The notes: a model not told the origin generated them from the letters alone. A stretch of DNA of 64,000 nucleotides from Ryuthela nishihirai (GCA_038380435.1 JAWZYU010000001.1:13248001-13312000); one strand, 5' to 3'. Shown: positions 9,600-22,107, numbered from the stretch's first letter. A program made the numbers and translations.

Positions 9600-10290
9600 G
9601 ACAAGGAATCACGCTAATTCTAATTATGATGCAGAATTGGTAGAGCTCTGAAAATTTTTACCCAGAGGTAATCCGGGTCGTAGATCTCAGAAAAAATCTG
9701 AAATTTGATCTTCGACATGTCGTTTACAGTCACTTAGTGGTCAAACCTTGAACGACATGTCAGAGAATGTCCGGCTATAGATGTAGGAAACGTTACGTTA
9801 CCAACAATTTAATTTTGGGGGATTCTGAGAATAAGACTTTGGTACAGTTTTCCAATCTAAAATATTCCGCTGAACAGAAAAAGTCAAAATGGTATTCTAT
9901 ATAGAATAAAATTTTATAATTGATTTTTTAAAATCTATTTTAAGTTCGGACATAAAATATGGGCTAAAATAAAATTATATAAAACAACTGTTATGGATTT
10001 CAAAGCAAGTATACAAGTTGGAGCTTTCGTATAAAACGTTCCCGATCATAGATATCAGAAATTATGACAACTTTTGGATGCGAAGGGTCCTTCGAGTTCA
10101 AATGTCAAATTTCGATGTATCGGTGTTGGACAGCTAGAAATTGGTGAATAGGGCTATTTCCGGCAGTAGAACTCAGAAATAAAGAGAGTTTTCGGATCCG
10201 ACAGTGCATTCGAGGTGAAATAGGGGTAGGAGTAACGACTCAGAAATAGTCGAATCGATTCTCAGTGTCGAAGACATCTATTGATTTCTA
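9600..10290 (+). repeat. 117-bp repeat family interrupted by another repeat
   Basis: Units with GTCGTAGATCTCAGAA (about 9600-9760) and GGGTCCTTCGAGTTCAAATG (10045-10290) are separated by 9810-10045. The interrupting piece matches 29480-29700 (both read TCTGAGAATAAGACTT and later GATTTCAAA). A nested insertion is the simplest reading. Confidence 0.6.
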
Positions 10291-10721
10291 GACCGAGCCA
10301 ATTCACCGAGCTAAATCCCACTGAATGAGACCGCTGAATGTATGTTCTATATGCATTCCGGTTTTGTAATTTCTCTCTTGATATTTCTTATGAGTGGCGA
10401 AACGATGTATCCTTCTATATGTTACTACGCAGACCCGGATCTAAGAAACAATAATAAAGGGGGAGGGGGGGCAAGATTGATTTTTAAAGGTTCTAACGGC
10501 TTAAAAATTATTTAACTTTTGCAAACTCATCTTGACACATCTCAGACTTTTTTTTTGCATAGAGTGAATCGGTTTTGTTGCTTTGGATTACTCGTGTTCA
10601 CACCCAGATGTAGGCAAAAAATAGATGAAATTGCAAAACAATATAGTGAAAAAAAAGAGTAATTTCATTGGATTTGAACCTCATTCTGAAATAACTAATC
10701 AACAGAATATGACATGTTGTA

Positions 10722-10936
10722 CAGTCGCTCAAAAAAGTATCCGAACACTATGGTTGATTACATAATTCAGAAAAAATATCTGGCAGCGATTTTTTTTAGA
10801 AATTAGTGATCCAAGCAACTTTCGTGTACAGTACACGAAGGTTGCCAGATCACTAATTTCTAAAAAAATCGTTGCCAGATATTTTTTCTGAATTCTGTAA
10901 TCAACCATAGTGTTCGGATACTTTTTTGAGTGACTG
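10722..10936. mobile_element. Palindromic Tc1/mariner-type MITE
   Basis: Nearly perfect full-length palindrome of about 215 bp. The ends read CAGTCGCTCAAAAAAGTATC and the reverse complement CAGTCACTCAAAAAAGTATC. Each is flanked by TA. There is no coding capacity. The centre is GTGTACAGTACAC. Confidence 0.9.
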
Positions 10937-10984
10937 TACCTTAGAAGAAAGATCGTTTAATCCTACTTAATAATATATAAACAT

Positions 10985-11205
10985 ATTTACCTGAAAATAA
11001 ATAAATATCCCCTGAAGCAGCTGCTTGCCACAATGGTCTGATAGGAGCCTGTCAAAATTAAGACGCCATATGAGAAGATCTGTGAGGATGAATGAAGTTC
11101 AGCAGAAAAGGCAACACGATCCTTGTACATCCATGCCTTATCTGGGGCTCGAACCCAGGTACCTTAGATGATGAGAAAAGCGCGTTAACCACTCGGCCAC
11201 CTGAA
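10985..11205 (-). repeat. SINE family B
   Basis: AAATAAATATCC tail, GAAGCAGCTGCTTGCCACAA, GGGGCTCGAACCCAGG and GCGCGTTAACCACTCGGCCA, as in the reference copy. Confidence 0.8.
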
Positions 11206-11209
11206 ACAG

Positions 11210-12250
11210 GATAATTATGTAGATCCATATATTTTTCTTATACAATGCTGCTGGAAGTTTCATCAGATTCGCTACAATTATGTACTATCACTATTGGTAT
11301 CAACATTAACTACTAACTCATTATATAAGTTATTTTTGTGCGAATTTCAAAAGATAAGTAAAAGGTTTAATGGCAACACTCTCCATGAAAGTTTAGTTTG
11401 GGAACATTAAAACAAGAAAGAAAATAATCAAAACACTCATATACGCAAAAAAGGCACTATAATTGCTGTCCCAGCAGTGTAATGGTTCCTTTTCTTCATT
11501 TTTGACAATTTTATTGAATTTATAAATAAATCACCAGATTTATATTAATTATCAAATTTGGTTCATAAACTTTTCGGATTGATTTAAAAAAAATATTAAA
11601 AATGTCCAATGTCTATGGGGGAAAAATGAACTGTTAGATCATATTATCTTGGGAAATATACTGTAGTTCTCAACGGATATGAAACTGCATTTGGTCTGGA
11701 AACCACAATATTTTCCGGCACTTTAATTGTACCCTGTGATGGTGAAAAAGGTCGAAAATATCAAAACTTTGAATGAATATTACAAAACGAACTGCTTAGA
11801 TAAGAAATCTGATATTTTAGCGGTTGAGTATGATGATCAAGAGGTTTGCATTGGTAGCAACAATTTGTCCTTTTGGGTGAAGGGACAAATTGCTACTTTT
11901 GTTTAAAAGATGGGAAAATACTACTTTTGTTTTAAGAGAATAATGAACTGTTCTTTTTGAGTTGAATAGGCATTAATATGATATGAATATTCACTGTTTT
12001 CAAATCCTCCGAAAGGCATTAATTATCATCGTTAGAAGACGTTATATGTACAAAATGTAAAACTTGATGTAATATTGCAAACAATATATTTATTCTAAAA
12101 ATTCTTGTGATAGAATGTGTTGATCAAGAACAGAAATATTTTATTAAAAAGAACATTATTTACAATTACATTTTAAATTATTATTGGGTGAAATCTGACC
12201 GGTTACTCTTCATTTTTAAAATGCTATTACTTAATTTTAAAATTTTCATT
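11210..12250. other. Unassigned AT-rich stretch
   Basis: No supported gene. One imperfect fold-back lies near 11855-11897 (CAATTTGTCC facing GGACAAATTG). Confidence 0.5.
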
Positions 12251-12254
12251 AAAA

Positions 12255-12420
12255 TTTAATATATACCCCCTCAAGCAGCTGCTTGCCACAGAGGTCTGAT
12301 AGGAACCTGTCAGTTTATATGCTATAGTAGAAGATCTGAGAGGATGGCAGGACCTCAGCAGAAAAACAACACACACAACCATGCCTTACCCGGGGCTCGA
12401 ACCCAGGTCCCTCAGATCAT
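12255..12420 (-). repeat. SINE family B, head truncated
   Basis: Runs from the tail (CCCTCAAGCAGCTGCTTGCC) to CTCGAACCCAGGTCCCTCAG, then stops before the A box. Confidence 0.8.
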
Positions 12421-12809
12421 ATATAATAATAATAAATAAATTATTTTATATATACTGACTGATTTGCCTCTTAACCCTAGAGGATGAGAAAGCGCAACTT
12501 TTTCACTTTATGGGCTAAATGAAAAATTATTTCTTCATTGTGTAGGGCTAATAATATATCATTATTATTAGCATTGTCCAATCCCCCATTAGTATGAATT
12601 ACTATTGTTAAAGGGTGCAAATTTCTGAAAATGAAGAACTTCATTTTCTTCATTTTCCCATATTTGAAAGAGGTGATGTTATTTTTCTAGCTAAAGGACA
12701 TTTCATTTATTTACATTATTGTTTTATTCTTCAGAATCAAGCTAAACTCAGTCCTTTGAGCCACTATTGAGTTCTACTAGGAGCATTCAAAAAGATCTTG
12801 ATCTGTATC

Positions 12810-13890
12810 TGCAGAGCATAGTCCATTGCACTTACCTCAATAAAACTTTTACTGCCCTTCAAAGTACTCCCCTCCAGCAACTACGTATATTGCAGATGTC
12901 TATGCCAATTCTGGAACGTAAGATGATACTCCTGTTGGGGAATACTCCGCACCTCTGAAATGAACGCATTTTTCAAGGTCTTGCACCCTTGAAAACGTCT
13001 TCCCAGCAAGTTCCATTTAAATTTTTGGGAACAACCAAAAAACGCATGGTGCAAGATCGGGTGAATATGCAGGATGGGGTAGCTGTTTGATTTTTCCTGC
13101 TCCAGATAGGCTGTAACTTGTCGAGTTTTGTGAGCACTGGCAAGTGCTCACAAAACTCGGATAGTTATGAAGAAGGAGAACCCTTTACATGCCTGTTGTT
13201 GGACGTTGCCTCTTCGTGTCCTTAACCATTTGGGGGCCAAACAGTGTTGGTGCAGTATTGCCATTTACAGTTATTTTTCAAGTAAGGTGTCCATGGCTAC
13301 AACTCCTTGGGTATTAAAAGAAATTGTAAACATCATCTTCCTTGAGCAAAAGACTTGTTGGAGGATTTGGGGGCACAGTTCATCTTCCTCAACTTAAACG
13401 TAACTGTGGATCTTTTTGGGAGTTGTATAGTAATAAAACCACATCCCTTCACTTGTGACAATGTTTGTTAATCGTTTGGGGCCACTAGGTTCAAACATTG
13501 CCACCATCTCCTTTCACGAGTCGACTGCATCCCATTTTTGCTGTTCTGTCAGTTTGTGGGGGCACAGATCTTTCGGAACTTTAAATGTTGATAAATAATT
13601 TTATCCGCACTTCCAATCGGTACACTGACATCTAAACATATTACCTGAAAGGTGATGTGGGTTTTTCTTAATGAGTTCCGAACACCAGCGATGTTTCTCT
13701 CTTTCAATGCCTCCATCGGGTTTCCTGCACGAGGTAAATATTCGAAGAAGTCCTTCATTGAATTTGTGCATCCATCCCGTAACAGTGACATATGAACAGG
13801 CACGATCCCCATATACTTGTATAAATCGGCATGACGCATCCTTGTAAAAATGAAATATCTTTCCCCGTCTTTAGTAGGCCCCATAGCAAC
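12810..13890 (-). pseudogene. Mariner-like transposase gene, degenerate
   Basis: The N-terminal part is the longest open piece (13884-13549). It reads ERYFIFTRMRHADLYKY and later SVPIGSADKIIYQHLKFRKI, the helix-turn-helix and linker of a mariner-family transposase. Further left on the same strand, in shifted frames, are a segment ending PSCIFTRSC and the C-terminal part near 12840-13060 (LVVPKNLNGTCWEDVF), matching the YSPDLAP-to-KGKRF region. It has many stops and frameshifts, so it is inactive. A perfect small fold-back has been inserted at 13122-13159. Confidence 0.7.
13122..13159. repeat. 17-bp perfect fold-back inside the mariner fossil
   Basis: CGAGTTTTGTGAGCACT, loop GGCA, then AGTGCTCACAAAACTCG. 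It interrupts the transposase reading frame and is not part of the family structure. Confidence 0.9.
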
Positions 13891-14164
13891 AAAGCACAGA
13901 TTTCGCAGACCGAACTTTATATGGTTGCCAGCGAAACGGCCTTTGTTTTTAACACGTTATGGCAAGTTTAGAAAGCCTTGAAGCAAATCCTAGCTCGTAT
14001 TTCTTCGGATGTTTGATCTACAACAACTGTGCAAATCTACAGACACGTGTAAAGAACATTTTGAAGGCCCTCCGTAATATACAACTTTTGGCAAAATACA
14101 TATTATTTGGGTTATGTTGTTTTAACTATGAGCGGCACTCTATTATATAAGTGGGATAAATGTC

Positions 14165-14480
14165 TAGGTTAAAAGGAAGTCAAGTATTTAGAGAAGGTTA
14201 GATGAAGGAGATCCACTGGACAGCTCTTAGGAGACAAATGGGAGCCTCCCATTAAAGCCATCCAGCGTGTTCTGTAAAGTGCACATGGGATGGTTTTCCT
14301 GCACACCTAGTCATGGTTTAACGTCTCATCTGTCAGACAGTGGTCTTTTCAAGTCCATTGTGTCTTTTGGTGATCGATGAGAGCGTGTGGGTAGAGCGGA
14401 GATAACTCTCAACATTATCAAAAAAATTGTTTGCCATCAAACTCGCTTATGCAGATTACGAGCTTGGCGCACTCCTAACT
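14165..14480 (-). repeat. SINE family A, diverged
   Basis: Matches the body (GAGATCCACTGGACAGCT, GCCATCCAGCGTGTTCT, CAGATTACGAGCTTGGCG), with an internal non-matching stretch near 14370-14440. Confidence 0.7.
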
Positions 14481-14784
14481 TAGTCATCCTGCTCTCCCAT
14501 AGAGTTTACAAAGCACATACAGTAATGGGAATTAATTACAATGCACATACTTATTGGGAATTGCAGTGGAAAACAAACAAAAAAAAAGTTTGGATACACA
14601 ATAACCTATCTAAATCCAAACCTCCAGGTTAGATAAGGAAATAATTAAAACTGCTCTAAGAATTTACTTCATGAAATTTTTGAAGCAGTTGAGAACTTGG
14701 TGTTCTCAGAAACCACACGGATCAGAATGCACAGATTCAACATGTAACAACATGTAAGGTTAGGGTTGGATTGTTTTAAATCTA

Positions 14785-14995
14785 AATGGCACTATTTTGC
14801 ATACACTGGACTAAATGGCCTAGTCACAAGGACCCCGAAAGCTTATAGAAGGTTGGGGGAGGGGATCCACTAGAACAGCTGTTGGGTTACCGATGGTAGC
14901 CTCCGTCAAAGCCATTCAGCGTATCCTTTAATGTGCACAGGGTATGGCTCTCCCGTATACGGGGCCACGGATTAAAATCCCATCCGAGAGACGGT
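14785..14995 (-). repeat. SINE family A, tRNA head missing
   Basis: Has the tail and body up to CCCATCCGAGAGACGG, then ends. This is a 5'-truncated retroposed copy. Confidence 0.8.
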
Positions 14996-15233
14996 GAACA
15001 AGGTTCAGAATTGGTTTTGTATCGGTTGCGTTAGATCTTCACTTCACGGCGGTGCATTGAATCGCCCTACCGACTCCAGTGAAAGCCTGACGTTAGGAAT
15101 GATTCATTCCATTCCAAAATCGCTGACAAATGTCAGAAGTCTCCAAGGAAAATTTATCTCCAATTTAATGAAGAATTCATAATAAAGAACAAATTTTAAA
15201 TGTGAAAACATTTTATATTTATTTCAGATTAAT

Positions 15234-15300
15234 AATAATTCTGAAATAGGCATTATATTCATGACTAAGTCATGAATATAATGCCTATTTCAGAATTATT
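15234..15300. repeat. Perfect 32-bp fold-back
   Basis: AATAATTCTGAAATAGGCAT...ATGAC, a 3-base centre TAA, then the exact reverse complement. It has no TIR family features and no flanking duplication. Confidence 0.95.
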
Positions 15301-17815
15301 TTCATATTTAAATTATTATTTGACGAAATCAAACACGTGATTATTGCTTTGTTATGACTTTTAAAACAAAAAACAGGTTTATCAGAAGTTCAGATTCATA
15401 AATTATTTTTAGTCATTCTCATATGCCAGATTGTGAAACTGTGCTAGATGATTATAAAAAATATATCCAAAGAATTTGGTAATTTAGTCAGTTACCGGTA
15501 TATTCATTAACTACAATTTCAACGAGATATTACGATTAAAATTATTTATCTGATTTATAATTCATTTGACAATGTTATATTCTTATATACACCAGTTTTT
15601 TGAAATCAACGATTTATGACTAAATTTGAAAAATAATTTAAATATTCTTATTCACAAAGAGTAAAAATATGATGCATTCGTTTCGAATTCCATAGTAATC
15701 GAAAAAAATTCCTTGAAAAAAAAAGAATCATAATTATCATTATTTTTCACATTACTCTAAGCAACTAGAAATGTACCAGGAAATCGTTTATGAAGAACTT
15801 AGAGATTAACAACGAGAGGGGAATGGGAATAAAAATATATATATGATTAATATAATTTATTTATTTTAGGTAGGGTATATATTACAATGACTTGCAATGG
15901 AATAATAACAATAATAAACTTCTTTAAACTAATCCATGAGGTGGGAGGCAAAGTGTGTAATCCTCCCCTTTCAGAAGGATAACAGAGGCAAAATTAAGGG
16001 TATAAGGGATAAAAAATAATGATTAAAAAGCATAAAATAAAAAAATTAAAGGTCTCTAAAACGGAGGGTCTTTCTCTCATACAAAGAAACTACACAAAAC
16101 TATCAGTAATTATTAGAGAAAAATCAAGAGAATAATCGAAACATCCTATCATTGAAGTAAATGACAAAGCCATAATACAGAGAAAAATTTTGTCTCCAAA
16201 TTGATATTAGTTTTCGGAAAAAACAAGCAGAATTAAAAGGAAAATTAATATTTAAAAATAATTGGCTGTTTACTTCTCAACTTGAAAACGCACAAGAGCA
16301 AACTTTACTCCCTGTCACTGTCTCTACAGAGCGCAGCTGCGTGCATCAAGCTACCCATCCGAATGATCACGTCCCGCCCCCAAGACGGAACAAGACTGCG
16401 GGTCGAAATAGCTCTCAGTAAGCAACGATAAAGCGGAAAAAAATAGAAGCAAACAATAACCGAAAAGGAATTGGACTCAAACAAGAAAATGAAGGTCATC
16501 ACTTTCGACAAGGAGGAAAAGGAAGACTAAAGAGAAAATATGTACAGGATACACCACGACATTCATGTACAATTTTTACTCCCCATGCTGATCTTTCTAT
16601 TTTCAAATTCTCTCTTTTCTTTCCGAGATAGAAGGCTCTATAGGTCTAAATTTCGCCATTGAAGAAATAGTAAAAAAAGTCTAAAGACTCTTATTTATTT
16701 ATTTATTTATTTCGAGGGGGGGGGGGGGGGGGCGAGTTTAAAAAGTCTGAAAAATTTTACCCTATGAGGGCAGAAAGAGAAATTCCTAGTGAATATTTCG
16801 CTTTAAAACCAGCGACGGCCCAGGGGAATGAGAGATTAAATTAATTTAAATTAATTGCTGATGTATAATATCATAATATATTCAAACATGGTGGGAATGG
16901 GATAGGTATTTGTTAAATAAATTCATATGAAATTCAATCAGTTATGTAACTCACTGGTAAAGGCTTATAGCTTTCTAAACAATATAACTAAAAACAAATT
17001 TTGAAAATTTGAATAAAAATTGCTGGTGAATCAATCAGGTTCATATTTGGAAAATGGTTAGAATGGGCAAACTTTTATTAGTATCATATTATTCTTGTAC
17101 AAAAACGATTAAGTTTTAAAAACTGATGCGCCCTTTGGTGGAGAAGTGCTAAATCAATGGTTAGGAAGAGGGTGACTGCAGAAGAGATATTCACTTTTTA
17201 AAAGTTAATATAAATATTAATATTTCCATTAGTTATTAATTTAAACAAAGTGATGATTGAAATTTAATTTCAACCATTAGGGCGACCGATTAGAAATTTT
17301 TCAATTTCCCTTCAGAACTTTGAAATAATTTAAAAATATTGCTGAAAATCTATATTCACAAAGATTTAATTTAAACGTTTATCATACCCATCAGATTTTC
17401 CCCACACAAAAAAACTGTCTTAAGAAGTTCTTAAACTTAAGAACAACTAATAAGTTGCGCTTGAAGAACTGAGATTTTGTCTAGTAACTAATGTTAATAA
17501 ACACAGTTGAATCGATAAGGTATACTTATGAAAAATAAAAAAAAATCTTCTCCAAAAGAAATAGCTAGGAGCAACTAATTATTTGCTGTTTGCAAAAGTC
17601 ACAGTCTCACAAGTAACCTGATACTAAAATTAGAGAATTGTCGAGAAAATATTTTGTTTTCCACCTTACATAAAAGGTTAGCTTTTTACCTATCTTGCAA
17701 TTGCTTTTTCGCTCATCATTTGTCCGTTTCTCGGTTTGACAATTTGTCGCTTTCTACATTTGTCAAAATAGTTGTTCTACCTTATCTTTCGAATGCAACG
17801 ATCAAACGTAATGAA
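15301..17815. other. Unassigned AT-rich stretch
   Basis: About 2.5 kb without a supported gene or repeat family, except for a (TTTA)n tract followed by a run of about 17 G at 16690-16734. Several short open frames here look random. Confidence 0.5.
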
Positions 17816-17819
17816 TTAC

Positions 17820-18605
17820 GTGTGAAATTAAAGCTTCTGAGGTGGGGAGTGTCAGAGGTTATAATTGAACTCTCCCATGAATTTAAAAAATATTTGAAAC
17901 TCTCCCATGAACTATCCCATGAATTGTAAAAAAGGGGGAATATGAAAACGATTGTTCCTTGGTATCTCCAGAAGGAACAATTCTGTTCAAAATAATGATT
18001 TATACGTCAAATGAAAGCTTGTAACGTCGAGTGTCATATATAAATATACCCCCTCAAGTAGCTGCTTGCCATAGAGGTCGGACAGCAGCCTCTCAGTTTA
18101 TACGCCATAGTAGAAGGCCTGTGAGAATGGAGTGTCCTCAGCAGAAAAACGACACGAACATCCATGCGTTATCCGGGGCTCGAACCCAAGATCCTTGGGT
18201 CCATAGCCAAGCGCGCTAACCATTTGGCCACACGAGACTGCCGAAAAGTAACAATAAAAGTTGTCAAATAAAAGCTTGTGACGCGGGAAGTATCATAGGC
18301 TCTAAAGAATTAACCACCATGATTCTTTCTCCATAAAGAGGGAAATATGACGAACATTGTTAGGCTGTATCTTCCGAAAGCCAGGGCTTACAATTACCAA
18401 TTAGGTGTCAAGTGACAGCTCATATGAGGTCCGCTGTAGACAATTTCGAATTCCTCCCCCTTCCACTATTCTCTCCTTCGAAAGGTCGCGGATGTTTGAA
18501 ATTAAAGCTTGTGATGTCTCGAATGTGCTCTTTAAACAAGACTTCAACGACTAGGGAAGGAAAAATGTAATCAATGTCTATAAGTAATTTATCATATGAA
18601 AGTTT
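17820..18605 (+). repeat. Degenerate tandem repeat interrupted by a SINE
   Basis: The word (A)AAAGCTTGTGACGT, followed by GAGTGTCAT-like sequence, recurs with variations at about 17827, 18013, 18268 and 18505, with a weaker copy at 18412. Each is followed by a GGGAATATGA...ATTGTT-like block. Unit length varies from roughly 90 to 190 bp. A family B SINE has inserted into the second unit. Confidence 0.5.
18040..18235 (-). repeat. SINE family B
   Basis: TACCCCCTCAAGTAGCTGCT through GGGGCTCGAACCCAAGATCC to GCGCGCTAACCATTTGGCCA. Full length. Confidence 0.8.
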
Positions 18606-18609
18606 CTGA

Positions 18610-19690
18610 AGGTAACTGTTTTTAGTAACAAAGAAAAAAATATATTAAAAAATTGCCTATTTTCTCATATGCACCCTAAAACACAGAAAATAAAACTAAA
18701 TCATATTGATGGTGGAATTTCGTGTTTGCATCAAACGAAGATAGGGCGCCGATTTACCTACTCAACATGATCGCCGACCCCCTGCCAAGGAGTGTCTAAG
18801 GGAGAAGAGAGCTAGCTTCCATAGACGTAATGTAAACTTTTCGATTGCAGCGCCCTCTAAACATGGCAAATTCGTGCATTGCAGTGAAGCCACCTAGACA
18901 GGGGGAGGAGCGAATTCCCTGCATTATTTTTCCACCGCCGAGCAAAGTTTTCAATTGCTTACACCACGTGACTAATTTTACATACACTTTGAATCCGAAA
19001 AATGTTCATTTTCTTCATGAGGTACACTCATAATTTTTTTTTTCGTTTAGAGAGAAAATATCAAAAAGTAATGTAATCATTTTCCTTAATAAAATCCAAT
19101 TTTGTAAAACTGGTAACAGATATGCGAAAGAACAAAATTTTAATATTTTGAACAACCTACAACATTTAGTATATTATAATAAATTGAGATTTATGTGTCA
19201 ATGCACGATAACATGATTTATATAATTATATTTTATACAATTCCTCATATTTTCAATAAATATCATATCGAGTTTTTACTTGTATAAACGTTCAACAGAT
19301 GGCAGCAAGCACTTCCCGTATCAACCATAAAAAAGAATTACACTGTTAGAGCAAAGTGCAGAAGCCAATGTACATCGATATGCTCCAGGGATCACAAACC
19401 TGCAACATACATTGACTTATATATATTCACAAGATGATTAAATGAATTAATTTACATATTAATTTTAAAAATTCTGCAAAATCACTCAAAATAAACATAC
19501 AACGGCTTTTCCAGGTATCGTAAAATTTACCCATGAACGGGATAAAACATTCATTGAATAACTTTAGGGTCAGCTACCACTGTGCCAAACAGTCATGGCT
19601 GTTAGACATTTGGAAACACTGGTTAAATCGCAATATAATATATATACCAATAATGAGACAAACCATAGCTGCAGTGGGCTAAAAATGATT
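18610..19690. other. Unassigned stretch
   Basis: AT-rich. It contains GCGCCCTCTA at 18850 and CACGTGAC at 18966, which could be protein-binding motifs, but no supported gene. Confidence 0.4.
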
Positions 19691-19693
19691 GCA

Positions 19694-19707
19694 CTGCGCA
19701 TGCGCAG
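19694..19707. promoter_or_regulatory. NRF1-type palindromic motif
   Basis: CTGCGCATGCGCAG is a perfect palindrome containing the consensus NRF1 site TGCGCATGCGCA, common in animal CpG promoters. The next 150 bases are less AT-rich than the surroundings. No gene start could be tied to it. Confidence 0.35.
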
Positions 19708-19859
19708 ATCGCCCCTTACAGTTGTTTCTGTGCCTGCACATCAATTTGCCACGTTCAGCTTCGGTAAAATTCCGCAGAACGGCGCCACTTACGCTTGTGC
19801 AAAGCTAGCCTTCTTCTTCTTGGACCTTCATTGCCCCTGCCTTCCTTTGAAGTGAATAC

Positions 19860-20340
19860 GAATCCAGTGACTGATTACACCATCAACATGCTTTAATTTT
19901 ATTTTCTACTTATTAGGGCGCATGTGAGAAGATAGTTAAATTATAAATTTCTCAAATTATTTTTTTACTTCTTGCTTTTTACTCCTTTCTCGATTGTGCA
20001 TTTCTTTGTCGATTTTGTATCTTCAGTCGCTGAAAGTAAACAGGAACTTTTTTCAAAACAGTTTTTTGTGTCTGTCTCTAATGCCATGAGGTAGTCGAGA
20101 TCTGAACAGAAAGACAACACCCACTGTTGGTCCGTGGAATCTAAATATTTCATTTAGAATTATTATATTCCGAGTGTATAAGTATTTTTTATTTCATTGG
20201 GTTTCTTTCTTTATTTTTTTGAAATGCTCACTAAAGTTAATTAAAAAATCATTTGCTATTTTTCATTCAGTCTGAAGCGAAATTAAATAATACAATCAGT
20301 ATTAAAAGAGTGGTTCCTTTTCGCAATCTCCTCTGAATTT
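19860..20340. other. Unassigned stretch
   Basis: A lysine-rich minus-strand frame (20153-19965) ending EKGVKSKK follows an AG, but the acceptor context is poor and I recognise no family. Otherwise nothing. Confidence 0.35.
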
Positions 20341-20364
20341 TCGGGGTCCTTGTGACCTGGGTTG

Positions 20365-20736
20365 TTTTATCTCTGAGCGGCACTTTTTTGCACACCATGG
20401 GCTAAATGGCCAGGTCACACGGACCCCGAAGGCTCAGAGAAGGTTGGGGGAGGGGACCCACTGGAACAACTGTTGGGAGACAGATTGTAGCCTCCCGTCA
20501 AAGCTATCCAGGGTTTCCTTTAACGTGCACATGGTATGGCTCTCCCGCACACAGGGTCATGACTTAACGTCCCATCCGACGGACGGCGGCCTTTCTAAGC
20601 CCATCGGTTTCCCCTACTGACCGTGGCAGGGAGGGGAATTTTGCGGAGATAAATCTCAACTCTGACCCAGTTGGGACTCGAACCTGGGAATTACAGATTA
20701 CGAGCCTTTCGCACTACTGACTGAGCCACCCCCGCT
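20365..20736 (-). repeat. SINE family A, full length
   Basis: One of the best-preserved copies: TATCTCTGAGCGGCAC to the tRNA head at GAGCCACCCCCGCTCC. It is followed directly by about 75 bp (20737-20810) of the tail of another copy in the opposite orientation (CCTTGTAACCTGGCCATTTA). Confidence 0.85.
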
Positions 20737-20810
20737 CCTCCTTGTAACCTGGCCATTTAGACCATTGTGTGCAACAAAAGTACCGCTCAGAAGTGAAACA
20801 ACCCCAACTC

Positions 20811-21146
20811 TGCAATTGCCAACTTTTTCCATCGTAGAGGGCGCAATTTGAACTTTCGGGAGATTAGAAAAATGCGAATCGTATTATTTCATGAATATCC
20901 ATCCAACTAAACTTTTCAATTTATATCTGAAAACTACTTGAATGTCTACAGAAGGACAGCCAGACGACAAAGTGGAAACAGTGGATCTCTTTTTTTTTTC
21001 AATTACACAAAACAAGAACATTTACCACGAAATTTCTCTTTACTTTCTGCTATCCAAATTAACGCCTTAGTGGGTTTTTACCTTAAAGGGAGTTCTAGGC
21101 CAACTATCTGGTTTTTTTTCACTCGGTACGCGATAATTCACGGCAC
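20811..21146. other. Unassigned stretch
   Basis: Contains TAGAGGGCGC at 20836, the same core word as 18850 in inverted orientation. No gene supported. Confidence 0.4.
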
Positions 21147-21155
21147 CATCTAGTG

Positions 21156-21451
21156 CAGGTCTGGGCAAACGTTTCAGCTGAAGGGCCGTATAGAAAGCTG
21201 AAACTGAATGGCGGGTCGCATATGAAACTGAAATGGAATGAAGGGCAGCCAAAGAAATATATAATCAGTTACGTAGGTATAACAAAAGCAAAAACATCTA
21301 AAGTGAAATTTAAACAATATAATTTTAATTGATTGTATTAACGAGAATTCGCTTCGCCGAAGTTTGGCTTCCTGTCCTCTATATTTTTTTTCCCCTTTTA
21401 CAATTTTTTTTTGTCATCAGTAGCTTGCAGGCCGTAGTTTCCCGAGGCCTC
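21156..21451. mobile_element. hAT-type MITE with 8-bp target-site duplication
   Basis: ATCTAGTG flanks both sides (21148-21155 and 21452-21459). The left end CAGGTCTGGGCAAAC is the familiar hAT terminus. The right end GTTTCCCGAGGCCTC is its imperfect reverse complement. Non-coding, about 296 bp. Confidence 0.8.
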
Positions 21452-21459
21452 ATCTAGTG

Positions 21460-22105
21460 TGAAGTCGTAGTGTGCCCAGGTCGCATGTAGCGTGAAGTCG
21501 TGCCCTTATGACAAAATTATGCCCTGATGATGTAAAGAAAGTGCCTCTTCAATGACTTCGATAGTCATCATTTTCATCAGGATCTGCTTTACCACAGCAC
21601 GAGGTAAATTTGTCAATAAAGCTCGTAGATATATTCGCCATTAATATATAAGAGTAGACAGGGATGGGATAGCAGTGCCTAAGTTCGTTCCAGGGGACAA
21701 AACAGCTAGCACCTGTCCTACTTTCATGAGCCCTCCAACTAAACAAAATACAGCATTCTCTCCATAACACATTGTTGCCGACCGAAGCGAAGTTGAGAAT
21801 CTACCGCTCCTTCAGGTATTAATAATTTATGCTCTTAATAGCTAATAAAATTATCGTTTGTTTATTAGTGAATCAGTTGTATTTAAAAAAATTCGCCCAG
21901 AACTCCTTCAAGCGTAGAGATGCTATGCATGAAAAAAAATTACTTATTTTTTGCAAATTTCGAAGGGAAATTAACATTTTTAATAATCCAACAATAACTT
22001 CCTTTAAATCTCCATTCTTAATTTTAAAATATAAAATATTTATCCACTATAATATTTTTGTTTAAAACAAACTCTTCTCTTCATATATCCCTTACCCACT
22101 TTTTT
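21460..22105. other. Unassigned stretch
   Basis: AT-rich sequence with no supported gene. Confidence 0.5.
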
Positions 22106-22107
22106 TC

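Noticed and set aside
19965..20153. Possible terminal exon on the minus strand (ending EKGVKSKK)
   Set aside because: Weak acceptor, no recognised family, and AT-rich Lys-heavy composition expected by chance.
18850..20846. Pair of CTCF-like core words (GCGCCCTCTA and TAGAGGGCGC)
   Set aside because: The core is too short to support without a matrix score, and the motif has limited meaning if the organism is a chelicerate.
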